64,000 nucleotides of DNA, taken from positions 310,001 through 374,000 of the forward strand of contig NZ_JAIETU010000003.1 in the NCBI RefSeq assembly GCF_019744875.1, given 5' to 3'. A model generated the notes under the pieces. It did not search any database and was not told where the DNA came from. It saw nothing but the letters and a program-made list of their open reading frames with translations. Position 1 is the first letter of the stretch. The number at the start of each line of letters is the position of its first letter. Made by a program: the position numbers and the translations under genes. The stretch comes from Hyphomicrobium sp. (GTDB lineage: Bacteria > Pseudomonadota > Alphaproteobacteria > Rhizobiales > Hyphomicrobiaceae). Shown in pieces: positions 18,424 to 29,059 of the stretch.

Positions 18424-19140
18424 ATGATGGATTTCGATAGAAGCGCAATTGGTTGGGCGACCACTTCCGGCCCCGTTTCCTACCCCGTCGCGGTCGCCGC
18501 CATGGAGCGCCGCGCCGCCGAAATTCGCGACGGCCATCGCTCCGAACTGGTCTGGCTGCTGGAGCACCCGCCCCTCTATACGGCCGGCACCAGCGCACGC
18601 GCCGAGGACCTGAAAGACGCCACACGCCTGCCCGTATTCGCCACCGGCCGCGGCGGGCAATACACCTACCACGGCCCCGGCCAGCGCATCGCCTATGTGA
18701 TGCTGGACGTTCAGCGCCGCTTCGGCTCCGACGTGCGCAACTTCGTCGCCACGCTCGAGCGCTGGATCATCGACGCCCTGAGCGAGCTCGGCGTCGCAGG
18801 CGAAGTCCGTCCCGGCCGCGTCGGCGTGTGGGTGGTGGGATCAAACCCCGGCGAGCCCGAACGCAAGATCGCAGCCATCGGCATCCGCATTCGCCGCGGC
18901 GTCAGCTTCCACGGCATCAGCCTCAACGTCGCGCCCGATCTCACGCATTATGGCGGCATCGTGCCGTGCGGAATCACCGAGCACGGCGTCACGAGCCTTG
19001 CCGACCTCGGGCGAACCACATCGATGAAAGCTGTGGATAGAGCTCTCGAACGGAGCTTCACGGCCTTGTTCGGCCCCTGCATCCCGACCGATGCCCCGGC
19101 CGAGATCGCCGTTGCGGCCCAATCCGGCACCAGCGCCTGA
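18424..19140 (+). CDS. lipB: octanoyltransferase LipB
   Basis: Transfers octanoyl groups from acyl carrier protein to lipoyl domains, the first step of lipoate synthesis. The protein has 238 residues with [12 protein letters not shown], the invariant lysine in RKIAAIG (Lys148) and the catalytic cysteine in GGIVPCGI (Cys182). Two adjacent in-frame ATGs (18424, 18427) make the exact start ambiguous by one codon. lipA is not adjacent. A hairpin terminator follows. Confidence 0.97.
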   Translation: MMDFDRSAIGWATTSGPVSYPVAVAAMERRAAEIRDGHRSELVWLLEHPPLYTAGTSARAEDLKDATRLPVFATGRGGQYTYHGPGQRIAYVMLDVQRRFGSDVRNFVATLERWIIDALSELGVAGEVRPGRVGVWVVGSNPGEPERKIAAIGIRIRRGVSFHGISLNVAPDLTHYGGIVPCGITEHGVTSLADLGRTTSMKAVDRALERSFTALFGPCIPTDAPAEIAVAAQSGTSA

Positions 19141-19158
19141 CGTCTCCAAAAAGGAAAA

Positions 19159-19185
19159 CCCGGCCCCGCGACTAGCGGGACCGGG
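19159..19185 (+). terminator. hairpin after lipB
   Basis: CCCGGCCCCGC and GCGGGACCGGG form an 11-bp stem with one mismatch and a GACTA loop, about 20 bases after the lipB stop and before the convergent small gene. An A run precedes it, so it can also serve the minus strand. Confidence 0.65.
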
Positions 19186-19211
19186 CTCCTATTCACTACT
19201 ACGAGCCTCAT

Positions 19212-19562
19212 CTACCAACGGGAGGTGGGCTGAGAAGGCCGGACGTCAGCGCCTTGCGCAGGATCTGACGGCACGTCCACCTCGTCGTCGTAGAGCTCGC
19301 CTTCTTCAATCGACGTATTCTCCGAGCCTGTAAGCTCGAACGGGTCATCTCGGCTGGCGCCGAGCCGGATCAAGCATCCTGTCTCACAGATCCCTCGAAG
19401 TGCCGCGTTCGGCTTGAGAACGTGGTCTTTTTGGGTACTGCCCTCGACGATCGTGACCGTGTGGTCCTTGTCGTCTCGATTTGTGATCGAGGCCGCCGGA
19501 GCGGCCGAGGCGAAGAGACAAAGTGCGATCAGGAACCCCGGAATGACGCGATCAACTCTCAC
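19212..19562 (-). CDS. small exported acidic protein of unknown function
   Basis: A 116-residue protein starting at a GTG with GGAG upstream. The signal peptide runs to about residue 24 (FLIALCLFASAAPAA). The mature part carries ITNRDDKDHTVTIVEG, a cysteine pair (GICETGC) and an acidic tail (EEGELYDDEVD). It lies 32 bases downstream of the 23-codon basic peptide gene on the same strand and may be cotranscribed with it. I do not recognise the family. Confidence 0.75.
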   Translation of the reverse strand: MRVDRVIPGFLIALCLFASAAPAASITNRDDKDHTVTIVEGSTQKDHVLKPNAALRGICETGCLIRLGASRDDPFELTGSENTSIEEGELYDDEVDVPSDPAQGADVRPSQPTSRW

Positions 19563-19594
19563 GGCCAGCTCCGAGAGCTCGAGGCAGAAACTCT

Positions 19595-19666
19595 TTACTT
19601 CTTCTTCTTCGCAGCAGGCTTCTTAGCAGCCTTCTTCGCGGCAGGCTTCTTTGCAGCTTTAGCCAT
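19595..19666 (-). CDS. 23-residue Lys/Ala/Pro-rich peptide
   Basis: ATG at 19666 down to TAA at 19595 gives a 23-residue peptide that starts MAKAAKKPAA, repeats the AAKKPAAKK pattern and ends in KKKK. It has 11 lysines and no acidic residue. A strong ribosome-binding site (AAGGAAGG) stands nine bases before the ATG. The composition is that of histone H1/AlgP-type nucleic-acid-binding tails. It diverges from the LysR gene and precedes the exported-protein gene. Translation is likely from the signals; nucleoid or RNA binding is inference. Confidence 0.65.
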   Translation of the reverse strand: MAKAAKKPAAKKAAKKPAAKKKK

Positions 19667-19788
19667 CTTCGTAGTCCTTCCTTTGAACGCCCAGCAGAGC
19701 TGAGCCGAATCTGACCCGACTCACGACGGGCCGAATTTCAACATGGTGAGAATCAATGCCGTCTTCAAACGGAATTTTCCGGTGACTG

Positions 19789-19807
19789 CTATCGAAGATT
19801 TCGATAG
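19789..19807. promoter_or_regulatory. perfect palindrome, likely LysR operator
   Basis: CTATCGAA-GAT-TTCGATAG is a perfect inverted repeat with 8-bp arms. It lies 37 bases upstream of the LysR ATG and 123 bases upstream of the divergent peptide gene. It contains the T-N11-A arrangement of LysR-type binding sites. Confidence 0.65.
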
Positions 19808-19843
19808 ATAGGTTTCAGCGCTTGAAGCGCGTTGCGAGTAGCC

Positions 19844-20692
19844 ATGGACATCAACCTCGCGCGAACCTTCTTGATGGTCGCGGAAACAGGCAGCTTCATC
19901 GAAGCCGCCGCCAAGCTCAACATCACGCAATCGACGGTCTCGGCCCGCATCAAAGGCCTTGAAGACCTGCTCGGCCGTCCCGTTTTCGAACGATCCAAGT
20001 CCGGCGCCGACCTCACCACGGCCGGAGAGCAATTCCGCAAGCACGCTCTCGCCCTGGTGCGCGTCTGGCAGCGCGCGCAGCTCGAAGTCAGCCTCTCGGA
20101 CCAGCATCGCGATCACCTCGCCGTCGGCGCGACGATGGGATTGTGGCAAGGCTTCCTGTTGAAATGGGTCGCGCGGCTGCGCACGCAGAGCCCGGACATC
20201 GCCGTCACCGCCATCTCGGCGCCCTCCGCAACCCTCACCCAGCGCCTCATCGAAGGCACTCTCGATCTCGCGGTCATGTACCGGCCCATCCAGCCGCCGG
20301 GCCACGTCGTCGAGCATCTCTTCGATGAAGAGTTCGTGCTCGTCACCAGCGCCAAGCCGTCAAGCCGCCGCACCACGAGCGACTATGTGTTCGTCGACTG
20401 GGGTCCGGATTTCCAGCAGGACCACGCCGCCGCCTACCCTGAATTAACCAACCCCGGCCTGCATCTCGACCTCGGCTCGATCAGCATCGACTACCTGCTG
20501 GCGAACGAGGCGTCGGCCTACTTCCCGGCCCGCATCGTCAAGCATCACGTCGCCCGCGGCCGCCTGCGCCAGCCGAAACGCGCCCGCCGCTTCGTCTATC
20601 CGGTCTACATGGTCTATCCGGAAACGCGCGACGAAGAGACGTACGAGCAGACCATCCAGGGCTTGCGCAGCGCCGCCGCCCGGATCGGTTAG
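19844..20692 (+). CDS. LysR-family transcriptional regulator
   Basis: A 282-residue regulator. The N-terminal winged helix has LARTFLMVAETGSFIEAAAK and NITQSTVSARIKGLEDLLG, the standard LysR DNA-binding signature. The C-terminal periplasmic-binding-protein-like effector domain runs from about residue 90 and contains GTLDLAVMY. It is divergent from the basic peptide gene across a palindromic site, the usual LysR arrangement for controlling itself and the neighbour. The effector is unknown. Confidence 0.95.
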   Translation: MDINLARTFLMVAETGSFIEAAAKLNITQSTVSARIKGLEDLLGRPVFERSKSGADLTTAGEQFRKHALALVRVWQRAQLEVSLSDQHRDHLAVGATMGLWQGFLLKWVARLRTQSPDIAVTAISAPSATLTQRLIEGTLDLAVMYRPIQPPGHVVEHLFDEEFVLVTSAKPSSRRTTSDYVFVDWGPDFQQDHAAAYPELTNPGLHLDLGSISIDYLLANEASAYFPARIVKHHVARGRLRQPKRARRFVYPVYMVYPETRDEETYEQTIQGLRSAAARIG

Positions 20693-20883
20693 CCGATCGA
20701 CGTCACACGGCCGGGCCGGTGGTCTTTCCACGCCACCATGAGTGAGCGTACCGGGATCGGCCGGCGCACATCCGCCCCCCGGATCGGCCACGCGAACAAG
20801 CCCGCGTGAGCGGCCAGGGCCCGCGCGAGCTTGGGAGTGCAACGGATACGAGGGGTTGAAGCGCGTCGACGGCCAAGAGGCCG

Positions 20884-21282
20884 TCAGGTGGTCTCGCGAA
20901 CCTCGAAGCCTTCGATGGGGTCGCCATCGTCAGGTAGGTCCTCGATGCGGCTGACGGAAGCGCCCCACGGACCGTCCGCGCAGCGCGCAACCATCTTGTC
21001 GACAGCCTCGGGCGCGCCCTGGAACAGGGCCTCGACAGAGCCATCCCTGCGATTGCGCACCCAACCGGCGAGCCCCAGCTCGACGGCGGTCCGATGCGAC
21101 CACACGCGATAGCCAACGCCCTGGACGCGGCCTTGAATGCGAATATGGGCAGTGCGGGTCGAAGTCGATGCCGAAGGCGAAGTGGATGTCGAGGTCAATG
21201 CCGTGCGTCCTGTCTCGGTTGAAGCCGAGGCAAAGACTATCAGCCTCCCGACGCGCTGCCTCTGCGACGGGATGCACCTCAT
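20884..21282 (-). CDS. acyP: acylphosphatase with Ser/Thr-rich N-terminal extension
   Basis: Acylphosphatases hydrolyse carboxyl-phosphate bonds. The last about 88 residues are a complete domain: IQGRVQGVGYRVWSHR holds the phosphate-binding loop and catalytic Arg, and GWVRNRRDGSVEA the catalytic Asn. The only start I can find is the ATG at 21282, which adds about 44 residues including a low-complexity run (TSTSTSPSASTSTRT). No good ribosome-binding site precedes it, so the true start is uncertain. It lies 55 bases downstream of the carboxylase gene on the same strand. Confidence 0.85.
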   Translation of the reverse strand: MRCIPSQRQRVGRLIVFASASTETGRTALTSTSTSPSASTSTRTAHIRIQGRVQGVGYRVWSHRTAVELGLAGWVRNRRDGSVEALFQGAPEAVDKMVARCADGPWGASVSRIEDLPDDGDPIEGFEVRETT

Positions 21283-21337
21283 GCCAAAGTCGGGTGCCGG
21301 GAGGGTTGCGACCGGCGGAGGATCTCCGCCGGAAGCC

Positions 21338-23356
<2,019 letters not shown>

Positions 23357-23620
23357 TATCCCTTGGCGCCCTGTTTAACCTCGAATGAGGTGTCTGAATG
23401 TCGGGGAGGTCGATTTGATAGGGCTTAATAGACTAAACCCCGCGAGCCCGTAAACTGCGATCAAAGGGGAAAGGCGCCCCGGAATTGATCCCTGGCGCCC
23501 CATAGGGCCTCAAAGCGGGCCGAACGCCTCGAATTAGGCGCTCCCACCCCCTCAACGGGCCTCATGTACGGGCGAAACGGCCGATCGCCGGCCGGATTTC
23601 ACGTCATTCAAGCCGCGTTC

Positions 23621-24631
23621 TCAGGCGGCGGTCGCCGAGGCCACCCGGTGATCCTGGGCGACGTCGTCCCCCCACGTGTCCGCGATCAGGCATTCGAGCC
23701 GGAGATGGTCGACCACGGCGGCATCGATGAGCGACGGCCGGCGGCTGTCGGCGAGATGCTCCGTCAGCCACCCGCAATCGATGCCCGCCACCGCTTCGCC
23801 CGTGACGATCTCGATGCGCTGGCGTTCGAGGCGCGCAAGCGCGCGCTCCTCTGCTGTCTGCCGGTGGTAGGTGGTCCGCAGGTTGCCGAGGCATTCCGAA
23901 ACATGCTCTTCAACCGAAGCGCAAGCGACGTCCGGTGTCCAGGGACGCAGCGCCACCGCCCGCGGCGGCACGGCATAGCCATGCTCCGAGAGGAGAATGT
24001 TGGCCATGGCCTTTGCGTAGAGATCGGCCCAGGCAGCGGGCGGAGCGGTGCGCGCGCCGACAGCCCTGTTGATGGACCTGAGAACTTCAGCCTCAGGCTC
24101 CGTGACAGGAATGGAGCTTTCGCCGCCGAACGCATTGAGAATGGTCCGGATCAGCGCGATCTCGCCTTCGCTGATCGTGCCCGGCACCGCGGCCTGACCC
24201 TGCCCGACCCTGAGCGGACCGAACCCGTGAATGACAGCGCCCGCCACCTGGTCGAGCACGAACGTTGCGAGACTGAGCGGAAACCAGCGCGCGCGCCCGA
24301 GCACGGCGACCATGAGATCGAGCTCGGCGCGATTGGCGATCCAGCCGTCGCTCGAAAGCTTGCCGATCAGCCACCGGCTCTTCTCGGTGGTGATGTAGCC
24401 TTCGTGGCCGCTCTGATTGAGAATGTAGTCGGCGATGGCGTCGACCAGGAACCCGCTCCACGAGGGCGCCTGGACGGGACAGGTCTTGTTGAGGCGGAGC
24501 AGCGTTTCGGCTTCGGTTTCGTGAATATGCGGGTCTTCGGCGAAAGCCCTCATCAGGCGGGCGACATCGCTATCCTTGATGCTGCCGCGGAACTCGAAAT
24601 CCTCAACTGGAACAGCCTTGACCACGCGCAT
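23621..24631 (-). CDS. conserved-looking soluble protein of unknown function
   Basis: A 336-residue protein with no signal peptide or membrane segment. The ATG at 24631 has GGGGA upstream; three more start choices exist within 27 bases. The sequence is mainly helical, with PSWSGFLVDAIADYIL and SEGEIALIRTILNAFGG suggesting two related helical units of the EF-hand/TerB-like sort. A charged C-terminal half contains RTTYHRQTAEERALARLERQR and a final domain with cysteines. I do not recognise the family. It lies downstream of the methyltransferase on the same strand. Confidence 0.75.
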   Translation of the reverse strand: MRVVKAVPVEDFEFRGSIKDSDVARLMRAFAEDPHIHETEAETLLRLNKTCPVQAPSWSGFLVDAIADYILNQSGHEGYITTEKSRWLIGKLSSDGWIANRAELDLMVAVLGRARWFPLSLATFVLDQVAGAVIHGFGPLRVGQGQAAVPGTISEGEIALIRTILNAFGGESSIPVTEPEAEVLRSINRAVGARTAPPAAWADLYAKAMANILLSEHGYAVPPRAVALRPWTPDVACASVEEHVSECLGNLRTTYHRQTAEERALARLERQRIEIVTGEAVAGIDCGWLTEHLADSRRPSLIDAAVVDHLRLECLIADTWGDDVAQDHRVASATAA

Positions 24632-24772
24632 ACGACATCCCCGCCCCGAGCACTGCACTGGCTCCGAAGCTAGGCGAGCATCCTTACCAATCGGCTAATT
24701 CCTGCCCTGCTCTGAACACTGCGAAGAGACGGCGGGCGCATGTTGCAGTTATGCCCCAAATGCCGGCGCGGA

Positions 24773-25801
24773 TCAGAACGGCAAGCGGCTCTTCAGGCGT
24801 TCGAGCAGCACGTCCCTGCGGCTGGTCTTGTCGGACGTGACGGCAAGCGCGGCACGCTGAGCATCCGTGAGTTGCCCAGCCCGCTCGGCCGAAGCCACGG
24901 CCTGCCACGGCCCAAACCCCGTCACCGAGCCGTCGAGCTTCGTCTTGCGCCATTCGGATTCGACGACATACCGGCCGTCGGCCGCCTGCCCGGAGCGCTC
25001 GACGCGCCCCGACGCGACAACGCCCCGGCGGAGCGCATCGTCGACCGCGACACCGCCCGCCAGCCGCGGCGCGCCGAAGCTCACCTCGCCCGCGACCGTC
25101 CGCGGCAGGAAATCGATGTCGATGGGGGCGCCCCGCGTCCCCTTCTCATAGATGCAGTCGCGCAGGTCGTCGTCCGTAATGGCGCTCGAGACCGCCTTGT
25201 GTGCGATCGTCGCCTTGTCGCGGAAGCTTTTCGTCAGCCGCGACCCATCGGGCGCAAACTTGTCGATGAAGCCGTTGGTATGAATGAGAGGCGAACGCAC
25301 CGGCGTCAGCAGTCCGGCCTCGGGCAGCGCCGAGACCAGGTAGTTGCCGTTGAAGATCGAGATCAGTCCGCCCGGCCGCAGCACCGAGACGAGCTGGCCC
25401 GCGAGCCCTGCGAAGGTCGAGAACGGAAACAAGTCGTCGAGCCGGTCCACCTTCGAGCTCGCCGGATACTGGCACAGCACCGACATGGCCAGGATCATGT
25501 CATAGGGCCCGAACGCCTCGACGGCTTCGGGTGTGGAATAGAAGACGATGCCCGCATCCTCGCGCAGGTTGCGCTTGGCCCGGTCGAGCGCGTCCGCACT
25601 GCGATCGCACCCGAAAATGCTCGCGTCCGGAAAATAAGACCGGAGGCTCAGCATCTCGAACCCGGCCGAGCAGCCGAACGAGAGAATTCTGAGATCGCCG
25701 CCGCCCAGATCCGGCCCGCGAGTCTCGGCAAGGCGCGCCCGCATGGTCCGGAAAATGCCCGGATACCGGTTGGGCGCCGTGTTGGTGAGTTTTTGTGCCA
25801 T
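24773..25801 (-). CDS. methyltransferase-like protein next to pyruvyl transferase
   Basis: A 342-residue protein with a class I methyltransferase core: LRILSFGCSAGFEMLSLRSYF (split around residues 37-57) is motif I, IFGCDRS ends strand 2, YDMILAMSVLCQYP is the post-II region and RPGGLISIFNGNYL motif III. The C-terminal 140 residues have no clear match. It starts 21 bases after the upstream pyruvyl-transferase-like gene ends, so the two are almost certainly cotranscribed and probably act on the same glycan or surface molecule. Confidence 0.85.
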   Translation of the reverse strand: MAQKLTNTAPNRYPGIFRTMRARLAETRGPDLGGGDLRILSFGCSAGFEMLSLRSYFPDASIFGCDRSADALDRAKRNLREDAGIVFYSTPEAVEAFGPYDMILAMSVLCQYPASSKVDRLDDLFPFSTFAGLAGQLVSVLRPGGLISIFNGNYLVSALPEAGLLTPVRSPLIHTNGFIDKFAPDGSRLTKSFRDKATIAHKAVSSAITDDDLRDCIYEKGTRGAPIDIDFLPRTVAGEVSFGAPRLAGGVAVDDALRRGVVASGRVERSGQAADGRYVVESEWRKTKLDGSVTGFGPWQAVASAERAGQLTDAQRAALAVTSDKTSRRDVLLERLKSRLPF

Positions 25802-25822
25802 CCGAATGTCCCCTGCCCCGGC

Positions 25823-26938
25823 TTAAACCGAGAACTCCCGAAGCCGACCGATGGGCGTGAACGACCAGGCACCCGGCGCCCGCGCCGCAACCGGTGCATC
25901 GAACCGCTCGAACCCGGCGAACGCATCGATCTCGAGATCGATATGCTGATCGGACCACGCCGCAGGCACGCGCTTGATCTTGGCGACGCCGAGATCGATT
26001 TCCACTTCGCCCGGCACGGCCCCAAGGCCGGGATTGCGCAACCGGAAGCGGCACACTTTGGAAAGGGACGGCGCACGCTCTTCAGGCAGCGGCCCCAGCG
26101 CCGCGCCGAGCTTGGACAACATGCCTTCGTAGCGGCCCACGAGTTCGGCCGGAATCTCCGGCACGCCCACGCTGTCCCAGTCGATGGATTTCACCGGCCG
26201 TCCGTCATCGTGGATCAGCAAAGGAATGAAGCGCTCGTAGCCGGAGAACCGGCGCACGTCCTGCGGCTTGTTGTGGACGACGAGCACGGCAGGCGTGCCG
26301 AACCCGGTCGCCGGCAGCGCCGTGTGCAGGCGCCGGGTCACGACGATCTCGGCAGTCCGCAGCCGGTCACAGATGCGCGCGATGTGCGCCCACCGCGCCA
26401 CCGGATCGTGCCGGATCGCTTCCGGCACCGTGTTGCTGATGCGCTCGGCCCGCGCCCTCAAGTGCTCCGGAATGAGCGCCTCCGCCTCGGGCGCCACATC
26501 GACGAACAGCACGCCGCGACGCTCGCTCATCGGCACCGTGGCGACCTTGCGGCCAAGAAAAAGCGTGATGCAGCCGGACCAGAAGGCGTCGATCCCGCGT
26601 TCTGTCAGCAGCGCCACCGACCGCTCGTCGCGGCAGCCGATCGGCGCGTGCGCTTTAAGATAGTCCGGCCAGCGATACTTCAGCAGCTCGTCGCGGCCAA
26701 CGCAGAAGCCGTGAAACAGCGGCTCCACGCTCGCATGCGGCGCTGAGCGAAACCCCTTCGACATGAACCAGTAGTTCATGACCAAGAGATGCTTCGCATC
26801 CGTCTGCCGGCTCCCGATCGCCTCGCGATGGATCAGCGTCGACACGTAGGGCGCATGCATGGCCACCGTGAGCGCCTGCAGGTCGTCGCCGAGATTGGGA
26901 GTGGTGAGGCCGAAAACGGCGTGGTGAGGTCCGGTCAC
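25823..26938 (-). CDS. polysaccharide pyruvyl transferase-family protein
   Basis: About 371 residues of the pyruvyl-transferase superfamily, which transfers pyruvate from PEP to sugars of surface polysaccharides. Family features are FGLTTPNLGDDLQALT at the N-terminus, PIGCRDERSVALLTERGI, SGCITLFL and VTRRLHTALPATGFGTPAV. The start is uncertain: a GTG at 26938 is chosen, while the frame stays open to an ATG at 27025 inside the gltX upstream region. The C-terminal 80 residues look like a separate beta-rich part. It is the first gene of an operon with the methyltransferase. Confidence 0.87.
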   Translation of the reverse strand: MTGPHHAVFGLTTPNLGDDLQALTVAMHAPYVSTLIHREAIGSRQTDAKHLLVMNYWFMSKGFRSAPHASVEPLFHGFCVGRDELLKYRWPDYLKAHAPIGCRDERSVALLTERGIDAFWSGCITLFLGRKVATVPMSERRGVLFVDVAPEAEALIPEHLRARAERISNTVPEAIRHDPVARWAHIARICDRLRTAEIVVTRRLHTALPATGFGTPAVLVVHNKPQDVRRFSGYERFIPLLIHDDGRPVKSIDWDSVGVPEIPAELVGRYEGMLSKLGAALGPLPEERAPSLSKVCRFRLRNPGLGAVPGEVEIDLGVAKIKRVPAAWSDQHIDLEIDAFAGFERFDAPVAARAPGAWSFTPIGRLREFSV

Positions 26939-27161
26939 AAGCAAATCCGAGCGAGGTCCCTGGTTTGAATGCCCCTGTGTACCGGGTGTGGCGCGCCGAT
27001 GCGAGCCCCGTTGCGGGTTGGCCACCCACCCCTCGGTTTTCCGGCCTTGAGTTCTGCCCGACGCCTATTAGGGTGGCGCCGAACCTTGCACATCCGGCCC
27101 GGCCCCGCCTGCGGCGCCTCGCCCCACAACACCCACCGGCACCCAAAACTCCACCGGAACC

Positions 27162-28532
27162 ATGAAAACCACCGTCCGCTTCGCGCCGAGCCCCACCGGC
27201 CGGCTCCACATCGGCAACATCCGGACCGCCGTTCTCAATTATCTGCTCGCCCGCAAATCGGGCGGCGACTTCATCCTGCGCCTGGACGACACCGACCGGG
27301 AACGCTCGACGGATGAATTTGCGGAGGGCATCCGCACAGACCTGCGCTGGCTGGGCTTTGCCTGGCAGCGCGAAGAACGCCAGTCCGACCGCATGGCGCG
27401 CTATGCCGAGGTCGCCGAGCAGCTCAAAGCGGCCGGGAGGCTCTATCCCTGCTTCGAATCGGAAGAGGAGCTGGACCGCAAGCGCAAGCGCCAGCTCGGC
27501 CGGGGCATGCCGCCGATCTACGATCGCGCGGGCCTGAAACTGACGGACGACGACTTGGCGAAACTCGCCGCCGAAGGCCGCAAGCCCCACTGGCGCTTCC
27601 GCCTGCCGAACACCAGCCCCGAGCAAGGCCTGACGCCGCTCCCGACCATCGTGTCCTGGAACGACCAGATCCGCGGCGACCAGACGGTCGATCTCGGATC
27701 GCTGTCCGATCCCGTGCTGATCCGCGAGGACGGCACGCCCCTGTACACCTTCACGAGCGTCGTCGACGACATCGACTTCGCCATCACGCACATCGTGCGC
27801 GGCGAGGACCACGTCACGAACTCGGGCGTCCAGATCGCGATTTTCGAAGCACTCGGTTCGGAGCCGCCGCGCTTTGGCCACCACAGCCTGCTGATCCGCG
27901 CCGACGGCCACGCGCTTTCGAAGCGCCTCGGCACTCTATCTATTGAGACCTTCCGCGCCGACGGACTTGAGCCGATGGCGATCCTGAGCCACGCCGCGCT
28001 CGTCGGCACCTCCGACGCCATCGAGCCGCATGCCGATCTCGACGAGCTCGCCGCCCTCTTCGATTTCGACAAAATCTCGACCGCGCCCGGCCGCTTCGAC
28101 GTGCACGAGCTGGCGGCCCTCAATGCCAAGCTGCTGCACAAGCTGCCCTACGAAGCGGTTGCCGAGAGGCTCGCGAGCTTCGGGGTTGGCGGCGGCCAGC
28201 CCGCGTGGGACGCCATCCGCGGCAACCTCACCTATCTCTCCGACGCGCGCGACTGGTGGACGGTCATCGCGGGCGACATCGATCCCGTGATCGAGAACGC
28301 GGAGCTGACAGCGAAAGCGGCCGACCTTCTCCCGGCCGAGCCGTGGGACGCGACGACGTGGTCCGCGCTCACTGCGGCCGTATCGAAAGAGACCGGTGCC
28401 AAGGGCCGCGCTCTGTTCCACCCGCTGCGCCTCACCTTGACCGGCCGCGACGCCGGCCCCGAGCTGAAAACCCTCCTGCCCCTCATCGGCCGCTCCCGCG
28501 CCGAAGCCCGCCTGCGGGGCAAGCGCGGGTAA
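27162..28532 (+). CDS. gltX: glutamate--tRNA ligase
   Basis: Charges tRNA with glutamate. The protein has 456 residues; the class I signature HIGH appears as HIGN (residues 16-19) in RFAPSPTGRLHIGNIRTA, and the KMSKS loop as HALSKR (250-255). The LDDTDRERS and WLGF regions are typical. Alphaproteobacteria often carry two GltX enzymes; the N-terminal block and compact size make this one of them, but I cannot say whether it prefers tRNA-Glu or tRNA-Gln. Transcribed divergently from the pyruvyl-transferase operon. Confidence 0.97.
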   Translation: MKTTVRFAPSPTGRLHIGNIRTAVLNYLLARKSGGDFILRLDDTDRERSTDEFAEGIRTDLRWLGFAWQREERQSDRMARYAEVAEQLKAAGRLYPCFESEEELDRKRKRQLGRGMPPIYDRAGLKLTDDDLAKLAAEGRKPHWRFRLPNTSPEQGLTPLPTIVSWNDQIRGDQTVDLGSLSDPVLIREDGTPLYTFTSVVDDIDFAITHIVRGEDHVTNSGVQIAIFEALGSEPPRFGHHSLLIRADGHALSKRLGTLSIETFRADGLEPMAILSHAALVGTSDAIEPHADLDELAALFDFDKISTAPGRFDVHELAALNAKLLHKLPYEAVAERLASFGVGGGQPAWDAIRGNLTYLSDARDWWTVIAGDIDPVIENAELTAKAADLLPAEPWDATTWSALTAAVSKETGAKGRALFHPLRLTLTGRDAGPELKTLLPLIGRSRAEARLRGKRG

Positions 28533-28552
28533 AAAGTCGCGACATCGTGTCG

Positions 28553-28915
28553 TTATCGGCCCCAGTAAAAGAACGATCCCTTGCGCGTGATGTAGAGAGA
28601 AACGCGCTGCAAATCAGCATTCGTATCGGCACTACCGGCGTCCCGGCGCCAAGCGGAAAGCCGCCAAGTTTCCACGGGCTGCCCGTCAAACGTCATTTCG
28701 ATCATGCCCTCAGCGCGCATGACCTGCATGCTCCGGAGTGCCCGCTGCCGATCGTCAAGAAAGACGAACTTTTCGAAGTAGCAATATGCGCTTTCGCAAC
28801 CGGAAAGCACCTCGAGTAGATCCATTTCTGGCTCTTCAAACACGACCTTCCCCAGTACGTTGAGCGGCGCGCTTAGGAGCTTACACCTCCCGGCCACGCG
28901 AAATCTCGCGCTCAT
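28553..28915 (-). CDS. hypothetical protein, possibly truncated at its 5' end
   Basis: A 120-residue soluble protein from an ATG at 28915. A GTG at 28966 would add 17 residues, but that GTG lies inside a stretch copied from thiC. Recognisable pieces are VVFEEPEMDLLEVLSGCESAY and KFVFLDDRQRALRSMQ; no family is recognised. The base composition is less GC-rich than the neighbours, hinting at a different origin. It converges with gltX. Confidence 0.55.
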   Translation of the reverse strand: MSARFRVAGRCKLLSAPLNVLGKVVFEEPEMDLLEVLSGCESAYCYFEKFVFLDDRQRALRSMQVMRAEGMIEMTFDGQPVETWRLSAWRRDAGSADTNADLQRVSLYITRKGSFFYWGR

Positions 28916-28960
28916 CTCATTGCGGCCCGCCTCCCGTTCATTGAGCCGGACCGCGCAGTT

Positions 28961-28982
28961 CCGCACATGGAGCAGAAGTGCG
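28961..28982. repeat. fragment identical to part of thiC
   Basis: Bases 28961-28982 are identical over 22 bases to 29583-29604, the part of thiC encoding the CSMCGPK iron-sulfur motif, in the same orientation. Similarity resumes for about 15 bases after a gap. It is a relic of a duplicated or recombined thiC 3' end. Confidence 0.8.
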
Positions 28983-29059
28983 TCTCCCTGGGTAGCGAGG
29001 CTGACTTAGGGCAATGCCTGATCTAAAATCCGAGCCGCGAACTGATGTGAAAAGAAGGC

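Noticed and set aside
24740-26746. 668-codon open frame antisense to the pyruvyl-transferase operon
   Set aside because: Arg/Pro-rich composition and no motif; the opposite strand has clear families.
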